Of a stretch of 64,000 nucleotides of DNA, positions 26,301-38,017 are shown piece after piece. A program made the position numbers and the translations under genes. Position 1 is the stretch's first letter. Every line of letters begins with the position of its first letter. A model generated the notes under the pieces. It saw nothing but the letters and a program-made list of their open reading frames with translations. It did not search any database and had not been told where the DNA came from. Source of the stretch: Phorcus lineatus (taxonomy: Eukaryota > Mollusca > Gastropoda > Trochida > Trochidae); NCBI GenBank assembly GCA_921293015.1, contig OV121091.1, positions 13,049,755-13,113,754 on the forward strand, in the 5' to 3' direction.

Positions 26301-28156
26301 ATCTAAAACAGCCTTATGATTGCAAAGATGTGTAGATATCACGTCCAATATACATGGATACTAGTTATATAACCTAACAAACGCTATCAGCTCCTAACAA
26401 CCCTCCTGGCTGTTTCAGATAAGTCTCCAAAATTACGTTTGTCTATTTGACACGCGCCACTGTCCAGTTTTTTATCACAATTGCGACGTTCTACCTTCAT
26501 TATTGTCACTGTAAAAACCAATAAGCTTTAAAAATGTGTCTTTTTGGTAACAGACATTACTTCTCGATCGAATGACACCATTGATTAAGTTTGGCATATA
26601 TGACTACAAAAACTCACGGAGTGGCTCTTTTAGTAAAAAAAATTTCTGATAAAAAAACCAGGGGTGACGTGAAGAATACTGTACATTAAAATTCTCGGTT
26701 ACAGAGGATGCATTCCGAAACTAAGCAAGAAAATTGGCTGATTTTCAAACACAATTAAACATATTTTTTACATGATGAGTTTACATTAAAATCACAACAA
26801 ACCTTTCTATCTCTTTCCTGAGGCTTTCTAAAGAATCTTCAAGTAAATGATCATCTCCCTTGGATTTAAGTCCATGGTAACCTAAATGGAAAAAGACTAA
26901 CTTTAGAGAGCAGAACCACATCTGTGTCTCTCATTGCAAATATTTTGCATATATGAGAACCAAAATACCAATTATTATTATAGTAATTTTAAACATCTTG
27001 CATAGTAATCCCGATTGCTAATAACATTATTTCAGACTAGGAATATCAAATATAGGATTCAATGTGTCCTTTTATGAAAAGTTTCCAACTCAGTGTCCTA
27101 AGCACCAGCATTTAAATGACGCCAAACTAGTATCTTTTGCAGAGCAAGTTACTCTTGGCACTTCCCCCTCCCTCTTCAAAATTGCTGGAAGTGTGTTTGT
27201 ATTGATTTTCAAGCAACACTGCTCAATTCCAGTGAGAAACAGATTGTCCAAGTAAAATTTTACCATTAAATACTTAGGTAAAGTTTTAATGAGACGGTTA
27301 TACCTAGAGCCCAGTTTGTTCCTCTTCCTCGCTTGCCAGTAACAATATTCTTCTCCCTAATAAGAAATAAAAGCAAAAGAAATATTCAAAACATGTATGA
27401 TAAAAATTATCAAATCTTACAAATAGTGACAATCATTATTCAGGGCAGGAAGTTCAGTACAAGTTTATTTGACAAAATTATCACTTATAGGTTAAAGAGT
27501 GAAAGGGGAGTCTAATTTATTTGTATCTGGTGCAAGGGGTTAGCCATTCATAATAGATGAACAATTTATCATTGAACAGTTTGGTAAAGAATTCCTTTGA
27601 ATCATCAGAATTCCTTTGAATCATCAGAATTCCTTTGAATCATCAGAATTCCTTTGAATCATCAGTATGTTGTTACCTGACTTTAATGGACCGTGTCAGA
27701 TTGTAGATAACTTTAGGTTCACTATCTACATGCACTGAACGTTGAACTCCGCCCACATCAACAAAGGTATGACTGGAAAAAAATGTTCAAAATATAGGGA
27801 AAAGTTACAAACACGTAATTACCATCTTTCCCCGCTAGTAACTGAATTATTTCACTTAAAAACACAAGATGCCTTCTGTATTGAAGAGCCAATTGAACGT
27901 CATGCCTTGAGACACTTTTCAGAAAGAAAACAAAAAGGTATAGGTTTACTTCAAAGGTGTATGCTTTCATCTACTTGGGGGTCTCGGCATTGAATTATTC
28001 CGAACTCATAGGTCAGGTTTAGGTTAGAAAAATATTAGATGCAATGGCAATAAAATCTCACCTGTTTATCACATTTTGATCTTTGGCAACAGTTTTCCAG
28101 AAATGTTGACCAACTTGATTCCCGCATTGACCGACGTGTAAAAACACAGCTGACAT
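20387..28156 (-). CDS. Delta/zeta-branch tubulin, most likely zeta-tubulin, 12 exons
   Basis: Complete spliced tubulin of 407 residues. Minus-strand exons, 5' to 3': 28156-28062, 27772-27677, 27356-27304, 26881-26803, 26119-26061, 25483-25342, 24045-23890, 23454-23359, 22665-22593, 22092-21948, 20898-20738, 20455-20387. Every junction is GT-AG and phases agree throughout. GQCGNQ lies at residues 9-14, VDSEPKVI near 47-54, the nucleotide signature SGGTGSG at 122-128, and a GESPLQHYNSLLTLAHLQRY block follows. Delta and zeta tubulins belong to the module of centriole and basal-body tubulins retained in organisms with triplet centrioles; zeta links to basal feet in multiciliated cells and is lost in placental mammals. 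I favour zeta because of the GESPLQHYNS block and the divergent N-terminal third, but delta is not excluded. The stretch between GQCGNQ and VDSEP is about 20 residues shorter than in alpha-tubulin. The exon 9 donor (AGT/GTATCC) is the weakest junction. Confidence 0.9.
21661..21777. repeat. Small palindromic element in tubulin intron 10
   Basis: Arms gattttgaaagctctcttag and ccaagagagcttcgaaaatc pair across an AT-rich loop. Similar ctaaggt/accttag elements lie at 29971-30090 and around 2 kb. Confidence 0.65.
22304..22590. mobile_element. tRNA-derived SINE-like block in tubulin intron 9
   Basis: Plus strand 22304-22385 has tRNA-like A-box (TGGCTGAATTGGTAGAG) and B-box (GGGTTCGAATCCC) sequence but cannot form a proper anticodon stem. 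A direct repeat ggttatctca flanks it. On the minus strand, 22520-22580 carries another A-box/B-box-like pair (gtggttagcgtg, gggttcgaatc). The two tRNA-like ends face each other. Not a functional tRNA. Confidence 0.55.
24430..24531 (-). mobile_element. tRNA-derived SINE fragment in tubulin intron 6
   Basis: On the minus strand ggtagtgcatttgttagtg resembles an A-box and gtgtttgaatcctgcc a B-box at tRNA spacing. The cloverleaf is imperfect, which indicates a SINE or tRNA pseudogene. Confidence 0.45.
24741..25085. repeat. Dispersed element shared with 48976-49394
   Basis: Common words include ttccgagga, taaaagt, attgact and the caatcac/gtgattgg inner pair, with inverted repeat arms inside. This copy lacks one end. 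It lies in tubulin intron 6. Confidence 0.55.
26156..26632. mobile_element. TTAA-flanked MITE (copy 3, reverse) in tubulin intron 4
   Basis: Begins TTAAAGAGCCACTCCGTGA at 26156 and ends with the inverse at 26632, where the outer TTAA reads TTTA. Its interior runs opposite to copies 1 and 2. It sits 37 bases from the acceptor of exon 5. Confidence 0.85.
27589..27664. repeat. 19-bp tandem repeat, 4 copies, in tubulin intron 2
   Basis: Four exact copies of gaattcctttgaatcatca, ending a few bases from the exon 2 donor (27675-27676). Confidence 0.9.
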
Positions 28157-28999
28157 ATCTAAAGTGTAAACGTTGAACTCTGATGTGTATATGCCATTGC
28201 AAATTGTTATGACATTATGATTGCTTATCAATGTTAGCTCAAATATATAACTATCGCGTCCATAACAACTTCACGTTTTTCCGGCAAGTGACTTTCGTGA
28301 GTGCTTATTGTTGGAACAAATCTAAAAGGGTAATTATTAAACTTCAGGCTACACGATGCATGAACGTGAAAATTTACTATACAGAAGAAATAATATTAAC
28401 AATAACAAACACGATATGACACAGATACAGCTTAGATTCACATTCTATGGTTTTATTCTTGTCATTGCATCATAAATAATAAGTTCTCCCTTGAGGCTCC
28501 GCACAGAGTTAGAGGATTCGCAATTCACTAGTAGTGTTTCTGAGTTTCATATTAACATCTTCGTTACAAGAGTTTAGTTTATTCGAAATTAAAGATCTGA
28601 TGAAAAGATTTTATTCCATGAATTTATCAAACATGCATATCTTCACAGTATTCCGCACGTTTAGCATTTCTTTACAATTACAAATCATTTGAATCTTTGA
28701 TATGTAGAAAAAAGCAAGGATTTGTATAAGTCTATACACGTCCTTGAAAAACGTTATAGCTAGGTCCATCAAAAACTATTGTAATATATGCATTGATCGT
28801 TTGATGTCTGTGTACATTGTACCACCATTGTGTTATCATGTACATTCATACATTACGTACATTGAAACTGTACACTGATCGATTAATTATGTTGTTGTTT
28901 TTTTCTCTCTTTCTTTTTGTTCATGTAATTTTCGGATGTAAAATCTCTTAAACATATTTGTTGTTAAACTCCGAAATTTCTCTTTTCTTTTACCAAATT

Positions 29000-29040
<41 letters not shown>

Positions 29041-29970
29041 TATTTCTTGTGCGCCAGTGTCCACCCACTAGTGCATGCTCATGGCGCATAAATTATATAG
29101 TTATCGAGGTTATATATTGCTAGGTGGTTGGTGTTATGTTTAAAATTAGTATCATTTTTCATGTCTAGTCTTTAATGACTATAGATAAATGAATAAATCA
29201 TACCAATATGTTCATATAGATTAATTTAATACTTGTGATTTTGTTTCATATTTTATTTATCATTTCATTAATTATTCACAAATTCGTTCTATTGTTATAT
29301 CATTTTTTCTAGAATGACTAAAGAAACGAGAGTTCTCAAAACAATTAATCAAGTTTCACCTACATTGTAACTCTATCGTAATTTTGCAGTTTTCAAAAAA
29401 TGTCAACAAAGTGTACCATCCCTTTTTATCATTGTTTCGTTGAAAGCATTTAAACTTTTCCTTCCATTGTTGGTGTGGTTCCTTATCTATTGTTAACAGG
29501 TCTCGCTTGGAAATTTTATTTCAAATCACTGGGAAAAGTGCTGAAGTTTCATTTACAAATGTATCGTAACTGTATGTAAACGAGTTAAAATTATCTCAAA
29601 AGATTTTGTCTGATCTAGATCATGTATTATACGATGTATTTGTTAAGTAGAATATCTATATATTTAGAAAATCCGTTTTTTAGAGGTAAAAATACATTAA
29701 TTTCTTTCAGCGTACGTTTGTTAATTGATCTTTAAATTAATATAATTTCTTTGTTTATGTATCACAAGTAACCTGTGTTGCATTTCCGGTATTTTCCCCA
29801 GCTCTGTATTGTATGTAATTAAGATAGGAAGCGTACACAATGCAGAAATGAAAACAAAGTTGTTAAGAACACGTCTGTGATAAATTTATATGTAAACAAA
29901 ATATGCTCAATAATTTGCCCTTTTCTTATCTCATTTCTGGATCACATACAATACAACTGTTGAAAAGACC
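28157..29970. other. Tubulin upstream region, no gene seen
   Basis: Very AT-rich. It contains a GAT trinucleotide microsatellite at about 29000-29037 and no recognisable exon. Confidence 0.4.
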
Positions 29971-30090
29971 TGGGCTTCCTTTCACAAAGCCCTAAGGTGA
30001 TCGTAAGTCCTTAAGGTAACCTTAGTGCAATGTTAAAGTATGGGAGTTAAGGTTAACCTTAGTTAAGGTAGCTTTGTGAAAGCAGGCCCT
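29971..30090. repeat. Palindromic element with gggcttcctttcacaaagc ends
   Basis: The left end gggcttcctttcacaaagcc is mirrored by agctttgtgaaagcaggccc. The centre holds ctaaggt/accttag words. Confidence 0.7.
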
Positions 30091-30091
30091 G

Positions 30092-30370
30092 TTAAATCGA
30101 AATGCGACGCATTCTGTTATCCAAGATGTAAGACTTGATCAATTGGTAACAAGGCTGTAGAGCCTTCCGCTCACGATAGCGCGCCGATCTTCTTGAAGGC
30201 AAATATTCACCTTCCTGTGTCGTAGTCACCTCTGTTCTCTCTCTTTTTGGCTTTTCATATTGCCATTCATATACCTTTTTATTGGCAACAATATTCAATA
30301 GTGACGGCAACAATAGACGCTGTGTTGTTTTCCGTTTCAGTTTCGTTGACATTATTTCACTATTTTTCAA
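30092..30370 (-). CDS. Hypothetical basic ORF, 92 aa
   Basis: Open frame with a second ATG at MSTKLKRKTTQR. The product is rich in Lys and Arg, for example KPKRERTEV and RRSARYRERK. I recognise no family, and no signal peptide or membrane segment is seen. Donor-like GTATAT and GTGAAT sites occur within it, so part of it could be a first exon. The 3' end runs into a palindromic element at 29971-30090. An AT-rich sequence can produce a frame of this length by chance, so coding status is doubtful. Confidence 0.2.
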   Translation of the reverse strand: MKNSEIMSTKLKRKTTQRLLLPSLLNIVANKKVYEWQYEKPKRERTEVTTTQEGEYLPSRRSARYRERKALQPCYQLIKSYILDNRMRRISI

Positions 30371-30596
30371 GTGTATTTATGTCGAAAGTGTATTCAAATA
30401 GAGATAGGTGAAAATTGCTTTCGTGGATTTATCACACCTTCTTTTTGAAATTTAAGAAGCTGGCATAAAGAAAGAGAACACGATCTATGGAAAATCAACT
30501 TCTTTATTGCGTGAATTTCGGTGGCTGAGACGAGGTTAGATTTATCCAACAGCTTTATTACAATGATCAAATAGCTGAGACACTGTACATGTAAGG

Positions 30597-31060
30597 AAGA
30601 CAATGATATATGGATATACAACTTCTTTATTACACAATGGCGACGTTTCGATATAGATCCTTACACCGTTATCAAGCATGAAGACAATGATATATGGATA
30701 TACAACTTCTTTATTACACAATGGCGACGTTTCGATATAGATCCTTACACCGTTATCAAGCATGAAGACAATGATATATGGATATACCACTTCTTTATTA
30801 CACAATGGCGACGTTTCGGTATAGATCCTTATACCGTTATCAAGCATGAAGACAATGATATATGGATATACCACTTCTTTATTACACAATGGCGACGTTT
30901 CGATATAGATCCTTATACCGTTATCAAGCATGAAGACAATGATATATGGATATACCACTTCTTTATTACACAATGGCGACGTTTCGGTATAGATCCTTAT
31001 ACCTTTATCAATCATGCTTGATAACGGTATAAAGATCTATACCGAAACGGTATAAGGGAA
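30597..31060. repeat. 84-bp tandem array with inverted terminal unit
   Basis: Five units with a period of 84, each with aagacaatgatatatggata, cttctttattacacaatggc and a cggtataaggatctataccg-type hairpin on the minus strand followed by AAACGTC. Because 84 is a multiple of three, a repeating 28-residue frame stays open on the minus strand (30542-31015), but that frame is a by-product of the array. At about 31013-31055 the hairpin appears in the opposite orientation. Confidence 0.85.
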
Positions 31061-31302
31061 ACGGTATAAGGGTACTGCCAACTTCTAGAATGCCACTGAA
31101 ACAACTGTACATGTACCACTCGAATCGGCAGACTCACGAATTGCCCAAGCGAATGACCTTTTGGCAATTTGTAGGTGGTAATTCGACTGGTACACAGACA
31201 AAATCACATTATCCTCAATAGTACGAATGCCGCTGAATAATGATTTTCATAATTTCAAAACGTTTTGTCTATATATATATACCACCATCCCCATTAGAAT
31301 TT

Positions 31303-31308
31303 TTTATT
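31303..31308 (-). terminator. Polyadenylation signal AATAAA of DSD copy A
   Basis: Minus-strand AATAAA 50 bases past the stop codon of copy A. No equivalent is seen within about 190 bases after the stop of copy B. Confidence 0.5.
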
Positions 31309-31357
31309 TTCCTCGGCTCATAGTAGACGACGCCCCTGAATCGCTAAATACGCCCTC

Positions 31358-34300
31358 TCACCAGCCCCTGGTTGGGCGCCACGCCCCGACAATCTTCTCC
31401 CCGGAATGGACGTAATACACGGGGTGCATTGCGGATGTCGCACATGCCTGAAAACGTGATTAAGAGTATGAATGAGATGATAGGGTATCATTTTAGAATG
31501 CCAAGAATTGGAGTAAAGATGCATTAAGAATACATTCACCTATAGGAAATGAGAGCGGGGGTTAACCCATTTTATGGTAAATATTTAATTATTTTTTTTT
31601 TCCAAAAGGAGTGAATTCGAATCCCATGAACACCCCTAGATCCCTCCTTGTAATCGAGACTTAACGGAAAGTAATTACCGTATTTCCTCGAATAGACGCC
31701 CCCGGCGTTTATGTTTTCAGACCCCCTTTACCCCCTGCCTGTAACGTGACCCGGCGTCTATTCGAGGCCAGCGCCTATTCATTTTTTCGTCTATTCGAGA
31801 CCCGGCGTGTATTTACTTAAAACGGCAATACCCCCGGCCTCTATTCGAGACCCGGCGTCTATTCGAGGAAATACGGTAACCTGGATAATCGAGAATGGGC
31901 TATGCTGGCATCTTTTTTATCGCAGCAGTTGTCGATAATATGATATATATGATATATTATATATACGTACATGGTATGGATAAAAGTAGAGCATGCTTCC
32001 GATTGGATACTTAGAGAAGTCCAGGTCGCCTTCGATTGGTCGAACTTTTCCCAACTCTTGAGTAATGCCAACCAATCTGAAAGAAGATTTGAAATTTATT
32101 ACGACATAAAATTTCATGCAGGATATGTCTTATATAACCATAATAAGGTGGCCGGATGTTTCGACAACATAATATTTCATAATTCATAATGCCATATTGT
32201 AATATCAAAATATCTTTACCATCAGTAGCATATATGTCTTCATTCTTAACACGACAGTATACTCAAACCTCATACTAAAATACGTTAATACGGATGCTGA
32301 AATGCCAAAAAACCCCAGTCAAGACCGTATAAAATAGATAGGGTTAAAAAAACATTGAAAGAAATTTTCCAGATGCATTTTTCAGAGGTTAATACGTTCT
32401 TAAAACGAAATCCAATAATGACAAGGAGTCTTCAAAAAGAAGTTATTCCTCAAATGTTATTTAGGTGAAAATGGACAATAATTCAATACTAATAAAGATT
32501 CTTCACTAAAGAAGTCAGTCCTCAAAAATTTTAAAGGTGAAAATAGCCGAATTATTGATAAAGATTCTTCACTAAAGAAGTCAGTCCTCAAAAGTAATTA
32601 AGGTGAAAATAGCCGAATTATTGATATATATTTTTCACTAAAGAAGTCAGTCCTTAAATGTTATTAAGGTGAAAATAGACAATAATTCAATACTGATAAA
32701 GATTCTTCACTAAAGAAGTCAGTCCTAAAATGTTATTAAGGTGAAAATAGACAATAATTCAATACTGATAAAGATTCTTCACTGAAGAAGTCAGTCCTAA
32801 AATGTTATTAAGGTGAAAATAGACAATAATTCAATACTGATAAAGATTCTTCACTAAAGAAGTCAGTCCTCAAAAGTTTTATAGGTGAAAATAGACGAAT
32901 TATTGATAAAGTTTCTTCACTAAAGAAGTCAGTCCTCAAATGTTATGAATGGCTTCGCTTCTCATTCTTGTTATTTTTTTTAACGGGGGTGCACTTGCAC
33001 TTATCTAGATGTCAAATCTAAATCGACCAAAAAGTTACCCTAAGTAACTTGTTTCATCTGGGTATTGTTATAATTAGGTACTAATAACCACCGTGTATAA
33101 ACTGGATTGTCCCTTAAATTTCGTTTCCACAAAAAATAAACGCCGCTAGGACTGTCCTTCTAATATTATGAGTTTCCCCAAAATACTAATGTCGTGGAAT
33201 ACTAATGACCTTCACCTTAGATTGTCATTATCTTGAATGACAACGAAGTCCTTTCCTCGATCTGCGATGCCGTCGTGAGATATAGGGGTGAAGCCACAAT
33301 CCACCACGAGTTGGTTGAGGGACGGTTTGTGGGTTAAAACACGAGTTGCTACTCGAATTGCAACCTCGTCCCTTGAACACGCTCCTATGAGGACGTGCTC
33401 TATGTCTGGAAATAGCACAATTCAAATGGTAACAATAGTTAACGATCGTTCTATAAATTCAGATTTTTTGCCAATCTCATTAAATTAGAGAGAACCTACG
33501 GTTCTTTCAGCGCTGCATTTCTGATCTTAGTAGGCCTGCTGTTCCATTTAGAATACAAAAGCTGTTACACCTGTGCGTTGCGAACATATTTTTTCAATTT
33601 ACCGATGTCTAAGTTGTAAGACGATATTTGATTGAATAAAAATAAGAACAGTATCCATGTTGCAAATTCATTATTTGGTGATTTTACAGAAACTGCAGCT
33701 GAAAAGAACTGCCAACTCGAAGAGAGGTTTCTTTGAGAAAATGACCTGAAATTGTCCCTGTAGTTTGGTGAATATGTCTCAATCGTAAAGTTTCCTATAT
33801 TGAGGGACAGGTCAATGTCTCCAAAGGTTTTTTTTTATGTCTCTTAACATTAATTTTGGTGCCCAAAAGTAAATTTCCGGCTTGGGGGGGGGGGGGGGGG
33901 GGGGGGGCATCGTCCCAGCTTCTACTCTTTTGAATGAGACCCTTATTGAAAAGTGACCCACCATAGAAGATGTAGCAACCCGGATGGAACTCTGTGAGCT
34001 GGGACATGCTATCTGCCGGAACGCTGCATGAGGGAGTCGAACCCGTCGCTACCATCGGACACTCTATACCTGCATTCTTCAGTCTGAAAGGATAGTATTT
34101 ATTGGATAGAATAAGGATTCATCTACAGCGCCGTAGAAATTCGTGCTCATATCCTTAGTCTCCTTAGAATACAGAGAATAAAACAAAATTCTCATTCATT
34201 TACCCCTCTTTTTTATATCTCTCATTTTATCAAAATGATATCAAATGTTTCTATTATCGTTTTGGAAGAAATATTATTGAAATTGTATTTTCATTAAGTA

Positions 34301-37300
34301 GAAAAATATTTTTTCTATATGAAAGTACAGAATAAAACAGATAACTGAGTCTTGAGGCCAGATGTTTAATTCCTCGAATCCTTTGATATAAAATTACTCC
34401 ACACATTATACATTTGGTTCAAATTAGGGTGCTTATTCAATTAATGTAAAATTATGCCCATGCATTACGGTATTGCTCTCATTTCATTTAAACATAAACA
34501 TTCTGTCTCCATCACGTCATATTTTTACTTGAATGCATCACAGTTAACACGTTTGTACCTGTCCCTGATCGAGAGTAGTCTATTGGTGTTTCGATCACCG
34601 AATGATTTTAGTTCCTTCTCTCCATGTAGATCGTAAGAACTGCCGCAGTGCGTGTATACACCGAGAAAAGTGATGTTCGGAGCTTGTACTGCTGCCTTTG
34701 CCATGCTTATGACGTCATCACTGTCCCACAGAACACCAGCTGAAATCGTTTGACATTTTGATACATATTTGTTCTGTTTGAAAATACTTTAATGATTCTT
34801 GGGTCAATTTAAAAAATCGGATCTTTGATCGCATCAGTTAATTGTCAAAACAATTTGTATGTTTAATTTATTTACATTTCGAAAATTCAATTATCGTTCT
34901 CTCATATATCTCTTTCAACGTTTGACGAAAACTTAGTTCAGAAAAAAATCTTGTTTGTTTAACACCATAAACTGTAAGTAAATGTTCAATAAATAGACGC
35001 TAAGGCCACAATTTTTATTGTAAGAATATATTGTTATTGTATTCTTGATGATCATGCTTTTGAAGATATATACAATGTATGATATATTGATTCGATTTTA
35101 AAATGACGATTTCCTTCCCCTTCGTAAGGAGGTATAGCTCAAGTCCTACACTAACCTGTGTTCTAATACGAGCACTTCGCGGGCTAGAAAGGGGCGCCTG
35201 ATTGGATATTATCAAACTTCATTGTGCAATCATCGACGCTGATTTTTAAAAGTATTCATTTGCAATGTGCTTCTGGGAAAATATTAATCAGACTGTGAAC
35301 TTCACTCATGACAGAATAACGTCATCGACCTTGACCAGCAAGTCGTCCATTTAAGAAGTGGTTTTCGTTTGTTGAGATTTGGCAGCTAGTTTTGAGTTGA
35401 AAAGTTTTATCGTTGGAGGACGAAAAGCACTCATATTGGAACTGAGGTTAGTGTATAATTTTATGACGTAAACTGCCTACGAGGGAGATGGACCATTGCA
35501 TGTCACTGAACTGACAAGCAAGATATTCGTGCTGCACGTGCTGCAAGCGACATGGTGAAATGTACACGCAAAGCAGTATACCGTACAAGGTGATCTTAGT
35601 CCATGTTTCAAAATGCCTTTAACTTTCTGCTGCAAGATGCAAAGAAAATTTTTAAGCTATAAACAAGTTTTCTGTAAGTTTTCGGGAAAGCAAATCAGAA
35701 ATGGTGATGGGTTAATATATATCATAATTTACGCCACTTATTTTGAGCTAAAATGTTGAGCCCGGGGTGTTACGTTATATTGAGTAGCATTTCACCCGCC
35801 AAATATGTGGAATTCAAATTAGGAGCTTACTCAATAAAGCTACGGATACGGAAAATATGCTCATCAGTTCGTATTAACTTACTCCTGCCGTATCCCGTAT
35901 CAACTTTAAGGACAACAGACCACTTTTTCCCAGAATCCAGCGGAGTTTCTTTGAACCAGTTCAAGGCAGTTTCACTATCATACATCACGTGGAATTCTCC
36001 AAGACGATTGGCCAATTTCTGACATCTGAAGCAAGGGAGAAATGTCATTGGTTGATTCCCAAAATCATACCGATAAAGATAAATCATAGGAAGATATGTA
36101 CGCAGGGCACAGCTGAAGGATCTTTACGCACACGGGAATAGATAAAATGTGAAAAATTTGAAAAATCATCTCCGAGTGCACGATTGTTGTATTTAACCGA
36201 AAACATTCGTACTTAATCATCCTAATGGGGGTTTTGTGAAAATAAATCATTTGAGAAGGTCTATATTTTATATTTATTTATGCAATGATAGTATCTCATT
36301 GTTGTCAATTAAATGACTTCCAAAACAGTGCCCTAAGATAAATGGACAGAATATGTCAAACTTTATGGTTTTTTTATGTGCCAATTTATTGGGAAGTAAT
36401 TGTTGTTTCTAAAAACTATCAGCTAAGCAATCAACAGAGCAGTTTAGTGACATCCACCAAGATAGTGTCGTTACTTCTGATCGAAAACCGGACAATGGCA
36501 CGGGTCAATTACTCAAACTAAAGTGTGAAAACTTAATCATAACGGACACAACGACACATATAAGTGGATAATGATAATAAGCTAAGGTGATTCAATTATC
36601 ACACATGTAAATGGAACGCACAGTTTAAAACTTTTAACACTAGCGTAGCCGTTTTCGATTTTCATTGGGAAAAAGAAAAACATAATCTTGGCATTTTAGA
36701 GACACATATGCAAGACTAGGGAGGTGATTTGAACTTAACTCAGGACATAATTAGGTATTTTGGCTCTTATTGAGCCAGGTGAAAATTTACGGAATAACTC
36801 TGTTTAACTCGAAAAGGGTAATGGAAACGACCGGTTCTCTATGTAGTTCTCAAAGCTACTTTATGTTACCATAATATTGATGCTTACCTTGGGATCTTAT
36901 CTGGGGTTATCAGTCTGCCAAGGAGAATATCGTCAAAAGAATTGTTGGCATAAAACTCGGCTTCATCCAGTGTAGACACAACTATACATCTTCTCGTTCC
37001 TCCAGTAGCTATAACACCCGCCTCTCTGTTGCCATGGTAATATAAATTAGTAAAACGTATATACATCTTATTGTGTCTACGATACGAGGAATTCTCTGTT
37101 ACCATAGTAAAAACATAAATAAAAAACCCTTATTATTTATATGTTTAATGACACGGGTAAGTCCTTTTCACTTTTGGATTCCGATACCAAAATGTCTTCG
37201 CAAGAGCGAATGAAAACATTGTATTAATTCATGTCATTCTCTTTATATAAACAAGTGATGTACGTTCAATAATATCTTCCCTTGGAATGAATAACTCGCG

Positions 37301-37610
37301 CCAATAGCAATCACGAGATTATTCAAGTCTTTCAGTATTTCCCAAACATTTATTTATTAGCTTTTAAGCTTACTTCGACCCTGATATCAGAACCTTATGA
37401 AGGGTTTAGCTTATCGCAGGAAAGGGTCTGGCATTCAAACAACAGATATAAGCGTACAACATCAAGACTTAAATTAGCTATTGAAGAACATTGACGCAAG
37501 TTATGTCTTGCGGGGTAAATTTTCTGTCTCTGATGTCCCCATTCTTTAATCGTGCTTACACTGGCTACCGAGTTTTCATTTTATAATATTTTGCCGTGTT
37601 GATATCATCA

Positions 37611-37644
<34 letters not shown>

Positions 37645-37839
37645 ATGAAATTCAATGAAAAGTTCCTTTTAATTAGCTTACATTGTTTTGTGAGTTTTCA
37701 TGTGGGGTCGGAGGCTGACACCCATTTTCTTGGATATGTCAATCATCTTCTGGCAGTTCCTTTTCACCTTGTCAATATCCACGAGCAGACACGGCGTGAT
37801 TACGTCACTGATTCTCGCGGGAAGGTCTTCACTTGACAT
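31358..37839 (-). CDS. D-serine dehydratase (DSD), eukaryotic PLP/zinc type, copy A, intact
   Basis: Fold-type III PLP enzyme, D-serine dehydratase / D-threonine aldolase-like family, predicted to convert D-serine to pyruvate and ammonia. Minus-strand exons: 37839-37682, 37025-36888, 36025-35883, 34739-34559, 34083-33962, 33405-33216, 32076-31971, 31447-31358. The exon sum is 1128 nt, giving 375 residues, almost the length of chicken DSD. The start is [12 protein letters not shown]; an in-frame TAA lies just upstream. The PLP-lysine motif [10 protein letters not shown] is at residues 43-52, [10 protein letters not shown] at 173-182, and ATGSTPS in exon 5. The zinc pair H346-x-C348 spans the exon 7/8 junction, matching His347/Cys349 described for the chicken enzyme. 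The protein ends in WRPTRGW. Phases are consistent at all seven junctions. Intron 1 carries a run of 33 C (+ strand) 37 bases from the donor, intron 6 a tandem array and intron 7 a MITE. It is a tandem paralogue of the decayed copy at 47.9-54.0 kb. Confidence 0.93.
31675..31878. mobile_element. MITE with TACCGTATTTCCTCGAATAG ends in DSD-A intron 7
   Basis: The left end TACCGTATTTCCTCGAATAG is matched by its exact inverse at the right end. The interior has several ctattcgag(a/g)cccggcgt subrepeats. Confidence 0.85.
32420..32945. repeat. 66-72 bp tandem array in DSD-A intron 6
   Basis: About eight units, each with the small hairpin word cttcactaaagaag followed by tcagtcct and aggtgaaaat. The spacing alternates between 66 and 72 bases. 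Confidence 0.85.
33884..33907. repeat. Run of 24 G in DSD-A intron 5
   Basis: Homopolymer on the plus strand, about 54 bases past the exon 5 donor. Confidence 0.9.
36330..36790. mobile_element. Degenerate MITE of the ACAGAGTATG family in DSD-A intron 2 to upstream flank of exon 3
   Basis: Recognised from ggacagaatatgtcaaactt and the core GATCGAAAACCGGACAATGG. The ends are eroded. Confidence 0.45.
37612..37644. repeat. Run of 33 C in DSD-A intron 1
   Basis: Homopolymer that reads as G33 in the minus-strand pre-mRNA, 37 bases after the exon 1 donor. Absent from copy B. Confidence 0.9.
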
Positions 37840-38017
37840 CTTTTAGCGGGAGAATGTCTGCAAAGGTGGAAACCTGCTAGACAAAACTTTGAAATCTAGA
37901 TCTCAACAACAACCAAGCTGACAAGCTTAAAGAAGTTCTATGTGAACTTTGAAAGTTTAATTTGGGCCCGTGATGATGATGTTAGTTATATATCATGATC
38001 GATATAAAACTTAAATA

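Noticed and set aside
30542..31015. 157-residue repeat protein with a 28-residue period
   Set aside because: The period of the DNA array is 84, a multiple of three, so the frame stays open by arithmetic. The hairpin and motif content is at the DNA/RNA level, and no start or splice context supports coding.
30597..31060. CRISPR array
   Set aside because: Units are contiguous tandem repeats without unique spacers, in a eukaryotic intergenic region.
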